Positions 12,901 to 24,100 of a stretch of DNA of 64,000 nucleotides are shown piece by piece. The notes beneath the pieces are model-generated. The model saw only the letters and a program-made list of their open reading frames with translations. It had not been told where the DNA came from and made no database searches. How positions within the stretch are numbered: position 1 is the first letter of the stretch; each line of letters begins with the position of its first letter. This DNA is from Anoplopoma fimbria (Eukaryota; Chordata; Actinopteri; Perciformes; Anoplopomatidae): positions 9,190,448 through 9,254,447 of the forward strand of contig NC_072453.1 in assembly GCF_027596085.1 (NCBI RefSeq), given 5' to 3'. Position numbers and translations under genes: made by a program.

Positions 12901-14217
12901 TGTGGGCTTGTGAGGATCATTGTGAAGTATTTTTTATGCATGAGGTTGTAGTCAGTGTAAGTGAGATATGTCTAAATAAACCGATCCACCTCATTCATTC
13001 AGAGAGGAATCGTTGGTCATAACCTGCTCAGTACTTCCTGCTCTGAATTACTCAATTAGATTACAAATTGATTGCTTGAGCTGAAAAGCTGTTATGAGCA
13101 ATGAGAAAATGACGCAATCTCATAATCTCTATGGAAATCTATATGTTTTATTATTTCATGAGCAGGGCATATTGAGCAGAAGGGATTTAAATGACATGTA
13201 AGGCTTTTATAATTTGACAGAGCAGAATGACTTTTCCCCATATCGTTCATTTAATTCACACAATTGAATTCAGTTTAATTAGTCTTCTATGACGGCGGCA
13301 GTAATGTGGGTGCTGATGTGAGCAGATTCGGTAGAAATACCTGGTAACGCTTCATGTCCTTAACGCGGTCCAGAGACACGGAGCAGTCGGTCCAGAAAAG
13401 AGTCCAGTCGTCGCCCTCCATCGCCTCTCTGAGGCCGTACCTACGAGCAGCGCGGCGCACTGAGACAAGAAAACACAGCAAGGAGTCTTGTTATTAAAGT
13501 GAATGTGTTTTTGTCAAACTTCTCTGCTACAAGGACTGATCTAGGAGCTGCTGATTACAGTACATGGCCAAGAATATGTGGACACACAAACATTAAACCT
13601 ATGAGTCATTGTTCAACATATCATTCCAAGAACTAGGAGTTAGTCCATCTAGTGTGGTTTCTCTTTCTACTCCAGGTATTCACTCTTCATGACCTAAGGT
13701 TCTGTTAACTATAAATAGATGATGTGGTGCAGAGTAATGTAGATACCTGCATTGAATAACTATTAATTGATTAATTAGAGAACGTACCACTTTCATATTT
13801 GCAGTTGGTGAAGTTGATCCACAGTCATCTGGAAGAGAAGAGACACAGAAAGAGGGACAGACATCTGCTTTGCTGCAAGGTTCCTACAAACGGTTCATTA
13901 CGCTCATCTTCCCTCCACCAAATGATGAGGTCAAGTTAGAAAACAAAAACCTAAAAGCCTCCAGAAAAAGTTGCAAAATCATAGCAGTCAAGGTGCTTGG
14001 AGGTAAAGTACCACCAGCGGGAAATACTTCGAAGTACAAATGTAGGAGTTTCGGCAGTTAAGTACCTCTTCTTGCTTTTCCTCCTCTTCTTGTTGTTGAT
14101 GGGTTGAGGGCTGAGGGTGTACACTGCAGTTGGGCTTTCTCCGCCTTCTCCCTCGCCATGCTGCTCATAGTTATGTGCATCTTCATTTCTGTCCGGACTG
14201 TCCACAGATAGACCCAT
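6989..14217 (-). CDS. ttll6: ttll6, tubulin polyglutamylase (TTL family)
   Basis: ATP-dependent ligase that elongates glutamate side chains on tubulin tails in cilia and axonemes. Fifteen coding exons, 5' to 3': 14066-14217, 13788-13828, 13341-13459, 12722-12852, 12475-12631, 12235-12378, 11541-11626, 11208-11433, 10470-10648, 10166-10354, 9594-9756, 8973-9257, 8754-8819, 7890-8013 and 6989-7254 (stop TGA at 6991-6989). This gives about 774 residues; I recall human TTLL6 as near 840. The TTL core spans roughly residues 52-400 and contains CKPDTGCQGKGI (nucleotide-binding loop), DLRIYVLVTSCDP, MHLTNYSINKY and the metal-binding LEVNHSPSF. A basic stretch follows the core, then a Glu-rich tract near residue 550. 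Exon 1 starts one base before its ATG, at a CTCCAG acceptor (14220-14221), so a non-coding exon lies upstream; a donor at 16940 could end it. Anomaly: canonical splicing into exon 2 brings an in-frame TGA. Confidence 0.9.
9146..9200 (-). repeat. In-frame GAG/GAA tract inside ttll6 exon 12
   Basis: A trinucleotide repeat of about 55 bases lies inside the coding sequence. It translates as four Gln followed by about eleven Glu and Ala-Asp-Met-Glu-Glu residues. It is outside the TTL core, so length variation is probably tolerated. Confidence 0.85.
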
Positions 14218-15549
14218 CCTGGAGGTGCACAAAACAAAAACAAACGCAAAAAGCTCATTTAGTAGTGTAGAAAAAAAGATGCCATTCCATATTTTTCACC
14301 AATTCCCTCTTTTACATTTAGTCTGTTTTCAAAGGGGATGTGCTGGAACAGCCTCACAATGAAACTCAATTCAAACAGAACACAGAACAAGCTGTAAGTG
14401 CGCTCATGGACTCATGTTTCCGTTTCCATTTCTCTCATCAGGTGAGTGCTCTGGCTGTCTGCACATTGTCACACGCCGTCATTCAAGAGTTATTGTGGCA
14501 GGACGGACACAGATAGAGGGGGGGAATGAACTCTAACGCAAGCCAGAACTTAAATTTGATTGCTTTTAATGATATTAATACAAAATGAACACCAAGACTA
14601 CTGAGGTAAACAACATACTGATACGACTCAAAATGCCTCTCGCTTTTCACTTTTTATATGATAGCTTCAGATATCAGTGTCCTTGTGATGGCCTTCTTGT
14701 TTTCCACTAATTAACAAGATAACAGTCCTGTTTACAGTGTCAGGTTAGCTAAATACATCTCAATGTACAATGTCTTTGGTATTTCATTACCTCGTACCAC
14801 TTTAAACACTACTCGAAATGTCCCCCTTTTTCTGACACTCCCTGGAAAACATAAGTGTTGACTGTCTACAATGAAAGTATTTTACATTCATCAATAAGAT
14901 GAACAAGGCTAACACCGAGTTCTAAATCCAAACTACAATCTAATTATAAGAATGCTTTTAATACGTGGTGTCTACGCAAACCACACAAGGTGCAAACTAA
15001 ACACGGTTCATAGTTTATGTGCTATTAGTGGATACTATTCTCTCACAGAGCGATGCAAAAATGAAAATGAGGAGTTGCCCACAGTTTGGGGAACATTTTT
15101 TTAAATAAATTGTGGATGATGTTGAAAAAAGCTCCAGAGAGATAAAAAGTTATTTTCTCGATTTGTGACGTCAAAGTGCCATTTCCTATTTAGATCAAGC
15201 AGTAAAGTATGTTGAATTTCTTATATACTGAAGATTAGCATGTAGTTTGTAGTAATTAGTATAAATTAGCATTAGCTTATTAGCATGAAGTATGGATTTG
15301 GGACACAACTTCAGAGTCTAGAGCCATGCTAGCACCTTTGTGTTTAGATATTTCACTCTAAACACAAAAATGTGAACCTCATGTTGGCGCTAGAAGAAAA
15401 GTAATAATGCTTTATCCTCTGGGGAGCATGATTCTCTGTAATAAATGCAAAGACCATACATTAAATAGTCGTTGAGAAATTTCAGTATGAACCAAAGTGA
15501 TGGACCAAATGACCCACATGCCGTTTTCAGAGCCCCGTCTCCTGCATGT

Positions 15550-15589
15550 CTAAAAATCTAAGTTTATAGGAATAAACTTAGATTTTTAG
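15550..15589. repeat. Perfect 18-bp inverted repeat with 4-base loop
   Basis: Left arm 15550-15567 (CTAAAAATCTAAGTTTAT) is the exact reverse complement of 15572-15589, separated by AGGA. It lies in the ttll6 upstream intergenic region. Confidence 0.95.
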
Positions 15590-17874
15590 AGTTCTGATCC
15601 ACTCATGAGTTCTGGTTCGGTTAATGTCTGTCTACACTCTGACCCGAGCTCAGTGACCGGCACTTGTCACAGCAGAGTCTCAGCTGTGGGCCTCTGCCTC
15701 CTATCTGGTGTCTTGTGGGGTTGAAGGTGAGGTCAAGTTAGTTCCTGGTAATGATCGTGACCGCGGTGGCATTAAGGAGGGACATCCCAGATGCACTGTG
15801 GGAGGTCACGGTGCTGGGTAACCGTATTCTGATCCAACGATCTGGATAATCCTGGCCCCGAACTGTGAGCTTTACGCTGGGCCGAGACGCCCCGCTGACC
15901 TCAGCCCGGATACGGTTACAGACCCGCAAAGGATTTCTCCAAGGTTCTCCCTCGTCATGCAACAACAACAACAACAACAACAACAGGTACATGAATAACA
16001 CCTTCTTATTATCTGTCCTCATCCAACAATGACTGGATTCAGTAAGAATTACTTTGTTAACTGTTGAGTGTCAATACATACACATTTGACACGCCACGCT
16101 AGCACTTTCTATTGTATAATTTACTTTAAAAACTAGCAAACAAACTGCAGGGATACACCTGCCATTTTAGACACATAGCTCTTGTTGTCACTGCCTGCTT
16201 AATTAATATGTAATGAAATGGAAGAAAAGACATTCTATATAAATCAATTGTCTGATTAGAAGTTATCACAGTCTATCACGTGTAAACACTCACCATCAAT
16301 GCTGTAAATAACAATTATCTTTATCATCAAGTAAAAGTTTATATAAGTGCAATTACCAAAGTATCGACAAAGCCAAAAGTCACGTCCAAAAACTGCTATT
16401 TTTGTCTGACAACAATCCAAAATCCCTTTTTTTTTGTTTCATTTGCAAAGATATGAAAGAGAAAAGCAGCACATGTTTGCATATTATAGAGACAGTATCA
16501 CACAGATGCTTTCTATTCTTACATAAATAACATCATTTTTCTAATCAAAATCACCATAAGCTAATCTTCTGCTGAATAACTAATTGATTATCCGACTAAT
16601 TCTTGTGGCACTTATCGCATCACTCTGGTTTCACTGATGCAACTTGCCAGTTTATAAGATACACATGAAGCTTAAACGAATGCAGTCTGATGCACTCTTA
16701 ATGAAGATTATAGAGTTCACTTTTTGAGGTGGGTGATTTAACTTTGTGGTCATTTTGGAGGCTGCAGTTTGTTGAAATTAATATATCATTTAGTCCATCA
16801 TCATTGATTTAAATGGGGTGAACTAAATATTAAAAACACCTCTGTAGACTCATAGGTTTTAGCTATTTGTACCTGATAAATTGGCAACTGAGACCTTGTT
16901 CATCGTCACCGCCTTCATTTAAGAAATGTGTCTTACTCACCTGCACTGTGAAGCCTACATTTGTGAGGACGAAGGTGTTAGAAGATACCGCCGAGTCGGT
17001 CCGTCCGTCTGCTTCCCCACGTCTTTGAAACACAAATCTTTTGTTTTAAGAGCCCTTTGGGACGCTGTCACACTCCTCAGTAGACAAACCAATGAGCCAC
17101 ATCTCCACCTGTGCACCGTCTTCCTCTGGAGTCTTAAAAGAAAAGAGAGTAGATTTGTATCATCACAAGGATGGCTCAGTTCAGATTGACTTACACAGTC
17201 AAGCACCGGGCCCAGCGGTGGATCTGGTGACCAATTAGAAACTGAGGGGACAAAACACCTGATCCCCTCCTGACATGATGGAGAGAAAAATGAGCGGGAG
17301 ACCTCAGCGGGGAGCGAGAGGAGAAGGACAATCCCCGACATTTGTTCACTGAAACAGGAGAAGTGTTTTTCAACGCCTGGAGATGTTCAATTTAAATCTG
17401 TGCTGAAAAGCGGCGTGGCAGCGTGTGGTGTAAGTGAACAGGCTGGACATCCATCTTGTTAGCCAAGTTGAAATGGAGAACCTCCAGTTGAAGCTTAGCC
17501 TTCCATTGAAGACATTAAAAATGGAAGACGAGCAGAAGGGGAAACGCTGGGCACAGAAGAATAGAAAGTAGACAAACAGGACGAGGTGTCTTATGTTTCC
17601 CAGTTGTCACGACAACGAATCAGATATTAATCAGAATAAAAACAAGACCTGATGACGATAATGTGGAAGAACAACATAACTTGGCGTGGTACTTAAACTA
17701 CTTCTTGATTAATTAATCAATCAATCAACATTAATAAATCATTATTTGACATTTGACACACCCTTCCACACTCGCCAGTCTTTAGTCTTTGTTATGATGC
17801 TGTAAAGTTCACCTGCTAAGCTTCAAGCACTGATGGCAGTCACTGAATTGACAAGTCATGATTTGAAGGTATTT

Positions 17875-17879
<5 letters not shown>

Positions 17880-17944
<65 letters not shown>

Positions 17945-17946
17945 AG

Positions 17947-18001
<55 letters not shown>
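17880..18001. repeat. Composite (GT)n(GA)n microsatellite
   Basis: About 62 bases of TG repeat, a short interruption, then about 48 bases of GA repeat. Confidence 0.97.
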
Positions 18002-18004
<3 letters not shown>

Positions 18005-18815
18005 ACATGGGCAACATGAGCTCTCATGCAATTACAGAACAGAGCAATCATAATTGAATGTGACAGTGGTGTGTTTTTATAGAGATATTAAATGCAGGTA
18101 GGACAAGTTTGTGCGTTCTTTTCTCTTATTGTTTGAATACATAGTGTGTGTTATTAAATAAAGTAGGCAATGAACAACAACATTTCTAATTCCGCTCTAC
18201 AAGATCATCAATTGCCAACTTTTAGAAATGAAGTTCTTTGTACTATTTTGTTGTTCAACTGACAAACAAGGGCCACATTAAAAACATTAAAATGTGATCA
18301 GGTATAAATCCAACCTAAAGACTGGCCAGAAAACTATTATAAAAAAAAACATTAAACACAACAGCATGATGCAAGGTGGTTTTTTTGATGAGTAAGTAAG
18401 TAAAAAAAATGTGTGGGGGGGGACACAGGTCACAAACTACTTTTGCCTGACAAAACCAATAAAAATGTGAATTGAAACAGAAGTGCATTGAAGTCATAAG
18501 CAGTGGTGGAAAGTAACTTTACTAAGTGTTTTGGGGAGTTTATGCACAACTATCAGTCCCTTTGCAGCTACACTTTTGCACATACTGACTCAAAAACTCT
18601 CCATGCATGGTGCTATTGTGTTTACTGTATTTCAGGTGTCATCTATACCTGATCAGGCCATGCATGGCACTAATGTTTACATATGCTGTTATGGCAACGG
18701 AATGCTGACCTCTCCCTAGATATACCGACTAGAGAGAGAAGGAGTAAAAATAAACGTCAGAAATTACCGTTTTCTGTCGGTACCGGTCAGTTACACCAAC
18801 AGAGCAGCCTTCTGA

Positions 18816-18816
18816 C

Positions 18817-18848
<32 letters not shown>
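18816..18848. repeat. (TTG)n microsatellite
   Basis: About eleven TTG units in the ttll6-calcoco2 intergenic region. Confidence 0.95.
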
Positions 18849-21133
18849 GGAGGGACGTTGTTGTGGTCTTCCTGGCGTGACGCACAGTGGAGACTTAACC
18901 TACAAATGTAAACATGAATGAACTCGATGCACACACGCACGCTGCCCATTCCAGATGGAACATCCCCCTCAGGCGTTCAGCCAATCACAATTCGGGGGTG
19001 TGAGCGTTCTCGTCTCTGATTGGTTGCTGGCTCACCGATGAAGAGTCGATGGTTTCCCAGGTAATTCTTATAGTTTATTATTATTCATTTTAAGCATAAT
19101 TTCTTCACATTTTTTTGCAAAATTATAATTGTTTCTTATTTATTTACATTCACTCCATCAATGGAAAGCAGTGAATATAATTATCAAAATTGTGACTATA
19201 TTTTAGAAGTGTGTTATTGATCAAATAAATAAATCAGAATTGAAAGTACAAATCCACACGAAATCACAGAGAGAAGAAAAGTAGCTCTGCTCTCTATGGA
19301 CGATCTTTATTCATCATATTGCACCTTTATGGCCACACCCTTATCACAACAGGTGTTTAGTGTGATAGAAAACACCTGCTGGAGTTTGACAGCATAATTA
19401 GAGCGTGGTGAGAGATGCTGTACTTTGTGGGTATGTAAACAATTTACTTTAAAACTATTTAAGAGTCTTTGAGAACACAATTTAAGAAAGTCAGTTAAGA
19501 AAACAGAGAGTTAGACCCACTTTGATTTGGTATTTGTTAGTATTCAATTGTATTATCTTATAGAATGTCCTTTTCCAAGTAAAAAGAGCCCAAATTCATC
19601 ATTTAGCTGATCTGTTAGCAGCCTGTAACCAAAATAACTCTGAGGTTTGAACTGACCAATATGCAAGTGTTTAATTAAAACCTTATACTATTAAAATGAT
19701 TAATAAAACACATATTCTGTGTCACATTTAGTGAACAGGATGTGTTCCATGGGGGGAAAAGAGTTTAGCTCCCTCTTGTGTTTTTATGTCTCACTGCAGA
19801 GGAGAGGAAGGAATAGGTTGTTTAAATTGGCATACATTACCCACAATGCATCATACGGATCTACTCAGAACGTAACTTCTGATGCTTTAAAGGACAATTG
19901 GAAACAAGGCAGCAATGTGTGAATATATACGCGTTTGGCTGTGATTGTTTTTGCATCCTACAAGCTTATGTTTCCATTTTTATGCTATTTTATTGTTAAT
20001 TTGTGTTTTTAAAAAGGCACTACATAATTCTAACAAGTGTTCATGTTTCCTGTTTCAAGTGCCTTTTATTTGTGTAAGTGCAGTTTCTTTGTAATAAACT
20101 CAAATCTTTCTTTTTCATGCATTTGAAATGTCAGCAAACACATTTGTGCATAAAAACCCATGTAAAAGAAACAAAAACAATAGTAATGAGTAAGTTGGTT
20201 AGTAAGAAAGTCCATTCTCTATTATAAACAGTGTAGAAAATAAAAAATATGATTCATTGATTTATTAAATATAAAATTAGAGATGAGAAATTGTTGTGCT
20301 GCATTTGTAGTAGAAAGTGGGAAAGCTTGCAAATATTTATATTGTAAAATATAATAATAAAAATATCAATACGGTGCAAACTCAAATATATAACGAGACA
20401 AAAATATAAAAAGTTTAACTGTGAGGACCGCATTTAATTTATATAAATATATATATTTTTTCAAATTAGATTAAATGGTAATTAATGCAATGGTATAATC
20501 GTTTTAGAAAATCAAAGAATGTCGGTTTGAATATTTGCATTTAAAAACACCAGACTACTTTTTTGTTTTTGTGCCTGAAGTGCGCAGTTGTACAAATGTC
20601 CGAGGAGCACCTGAATACAGCATAGCTGCTGGTTCCGACGAGAGGAGCGGACTGCTGATGTCGGTGCGGTGAAAGTGACAGCCAACATGTAAGTTTATGA
20701 CTTTTTCCAAACATTTCTTTTTAAATAAAGGTTTGTTAGGACTTCTTGTGGATAAAACAGTGTTGTATATTAAAAGTAAACATTATATAAAGTCTCGGTT
20801 GCGGTCTCTGTGGATGTTTTACTTTCGGTTTCTTTATTATTATGTTTAAATCAATCTTAACTGGGCCTTTTTAAAAGTTTATATAACAGATTAAATGTCA
20901 TCTCCAGAGAAAGAGGAGTTGTTTTAATTTAATGTTAAAGATTTTCAGTGCTGGGTAAAGTGTTTTTTTTAATGGATTATTATGAGATATTATAAGTGCG
21001 CACAGACAACAACAACAGGAAGAAGAAAGTGAATCAAACCCCGGATCCTGTGTCTGTCACTTCACCTGCGGTCATCAATCAGCCTTGTAGTTTCATCATC
21101 CTGTCTTTCTATGTTTACCGGCTGCAGCTCGCC

Positions 21134-24100
21134 ATGGAGAGCCCCTTAGAAGCAGCTGACCCGGCAGCACGCACCTACTCCCAGGTGGTGTTCACTGACA
21201 CCCCTCAGTCATACCCACCTTTGACCCCCGTCACCTGCTGCTACACCCTCACTGCTGCCTTCCAGCCAAACCCCCGGGACTGGGTCGGCATCTTTAAGGT
21301 GAGGAGACTATATCTAAAGTACATTTATATGGAAGCCCATTTCTGACAGTGAAATAAAATAAATAAGATGAAGACTTTGTGAGGAAATAAGGATCCTGTA
21401 TTCTTTTTAATGAGAAACTTAGTGACTTAGTGTCTCAAAATAATAACTTATGTCTAGAAATAATGACTTAATATTACATATCTAAAAATATATCTCCAAA
21501 TAATGACTTATTTCAAAAATAATGAAATGAATATCTCGAAAATAATAACTTAGTGTCTTAAAATAATGACGTCCTGAAAGAATGACCTAGTATCTCAAAA
21601 TAATTACACATCTCAAAAATAGTAACTTAAAATCTCCAAATAGTGACTTGGTGTCTCTAAATAATGAGTTATCTAAAATAAAATGAATTAGTAACTCGAA
21701 ATTAGTGACTTAGTGTCTCAAAATAATATCTTATGTCTAGAAATAATGACTCAGTATCTCGAAAAAATTACATATCAAAAGAAATACTGATTTAGTATCT
21801 CCAAATAATGACTTATTTCAAAAATAATGAAATTAATATCTTGAAAATAGTGACTTGGTTTCTCGAAATAATGAATAATTGCTTGGTAACTCAAAAATAA
21901 GGTCTTAGTGTCTTAAAATAATGACGTCCTGAAAGAATGACCTAGTATCTCAAAATAATTACACATCTCATAAAATAATTACACATCTCAAAAATAGTAA
22001 CTTAAAATTTCCAAATAGTGACTTGGTGTCTCTAAATAATGAGTTATCTAAAATAAAATGACTTAGTATCTCTAAATTAGTGACTTAGTGTATCTAAATA
22101 ATTACTAGGTATGTCAAAATAATTACTTATCTCAAAAAACAAGACTTAGTATGTTGAAATAATGTCCTCTTGAAATAATGACCTTTTTTTTTTTTATCTC
22201 AAAATATTTACATATCTCAAAAATTATGACTTTAGTATCTTGAAAATAGTGACATAGTACCTTTTTTAATGACAAATTATCTCAAAATAATGACTTAGTA
22301 TCTCGAAATAACAAGACATTTTAAATAATGAGCACGTATTTTAGGAAAGCTTTTCATTATTTGTGATACAAGTCATTATTTTGTGAAACTAAGTCCTTAT
22401 TCTGAAACAAGTTTCACATTATTTAAAAATATAAACAATTATTTTGTGATACTAAGTAATTATTTTGAAAAAAAATGTGACTAATTATTTTGCGATACTA
22501 TGAGAAATATTCTCATTTTGATGGATCTTTTTTTATTTTTAAAATCACATTGGCCTCCATTGCTTTCATTTATCTGTGTGTTGCGTGAAGGAATCTGCCT
22601 CTTCAGTTTTGTCTTCTTAACTCTTCTTGAACAGGTGGGGTGGAGCACAATAAAGGATTATCATACCTTTGTGTGGGTGGAGCCGTGTCTGGATGTGGTC
22701 GGGAAGGAGTCCGCAGCGAGGCAAACTGTTTTTAAAGGTAAGACAATAGTTTCACTTTTACTGCAGGGTGATAATGCTTGGTCATGTTTGTAATGTACAC
22801 CTGCTTAAAACTTTTGAGTGTCTAATGTGTAAACACAGTTTTGTGAGCTGCTGTGACCTCTGATCCTCTGGCTCTGTGTTGTTGATCATATCTGGTTCTG
22901 TGAAATCCTCTCTGCAAACGAGAGAGTCAGTTTTAGTTCTTCACGCTCGCTCAAAGCTCAAACATATTCACAGGTTAGGTGTCTTTTAGATGATGATGTA
23001 ATGTTAACTTGTGATCTGTCATCACAGGTTAAAGCCTCTGCGTGAACCTCAACTGTTCATTTTAAATAAATAAAAGTTATTCAGTGCCTCGCATGAAAAA
23101 AGCAATAATGTTGACATAATGTTGTTTACCAGAAATATAACTTGCTACTAGCTTGTTTATCCCTTTAATTGTCATGTGACCCTGAGGTTTGGTTTTGCTT
23201 TCTGTGAGTTAGATCTGTGACGATCTTTGCGTGTGACTTCTTAAAACGAAGTGATGTTTACTTGTTCAATCTGCCCCTGTACAAATAATGTGACCAGTTT
23301 TTACAGTTAATGTTCTCACTGTGGACTTTAACTGTAAACCGATTCCTTTTATTCATCAGTTTGCTTAATTTCAGTGACTTTTAGAGGCCTGAAGAAGTTT
23401 TCATTATTACATAATAAAAAGCAAACACTACTAAAAAAAGAAACAAGATTTTATATTACTTATTTTTTAAATTATTTTGTTAATCGTGTGATTCTCAAAT
23501 CTGTCTCGGAACATCCGCCCAAGATTGTAAAGTGTTGAAGAACATTCATTTGTCTTTTGCCTCAATAAAGTCATCATGACATTATGATTATTTCCAGTGA
23601 CAAAAATAACATTCAGAAGAATTTGCTAAACTTTTTCAAGTCCTCTGAGAGTTTCAGAGTTTCTGAGTATTTACAGTAAAGGTGTACTTTTAAAATTTAG
23701 CACAAAAAAAAGCAAGGTTATTGAAACACTATTGATTAGAAGATTAGTGGTTATTTATCAATTCGTCAATTGACAGAAAATAAATCAGCAACAGTTAATC
23801 TTTTCAGTTTTAACAAAAATGCCAAACAATTCTATTATGTCTTGTCCTTGAGAATTAACTCCCTTTCTTTTTAATAATTAAAATTAGCATGTTTCACTAT
23901 TTTGTGACCTTTTTATAGACTAAACGACTGAATCATTTACAAAATAATGAACAGGTTAATCAACAATGAAAATAATCAAGATGTATCTCTCTATCGGTCC
24001 ACTCTGTTCTTGTCCCGTCAGATTACTACCTGCCGAAGGACGACGACTTCTACCAGTTCTGTTACGTCGACAGTGCCGGTCAAGTCCGCGGAGCCAGCAC

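Larger units (their letters stand above)
14220..20580. other. Divergent intergenic region between ttll6 and calcoco2
   Basis: About 6.4 kb without a recognisable coding gene. On the minus strand a good donor (CAGTGCAG then GTGAGTAAG) ends a possible leader exon at 16941. It could splice to the ttll6 acceptor at 14220, although the open frame at 16955-17341 has no recognisable homology. A CCAAT-rich segment at 18.95-19.03 kb (CCAATCAC on plus, ATTGG on plus near 19020) is a candidate distal promoter. Further contents are (CAA)n at 15958-15984, (TTG)n at 18816-18848, a hAT-type terminal motif at 18502-18530 (CAGTGGTGGAAAGTAACT) and AT-rich sequence at 19.1-20.5 kb. Confidence 0.5.

Noticed and set aside
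16955..17341. 128-codon minus-strand ORF near a good donor site
   Set aside because: It ends in a stop before the donor and resembles no family I know; more likely part of a non-coding ttll6 leader or chance.
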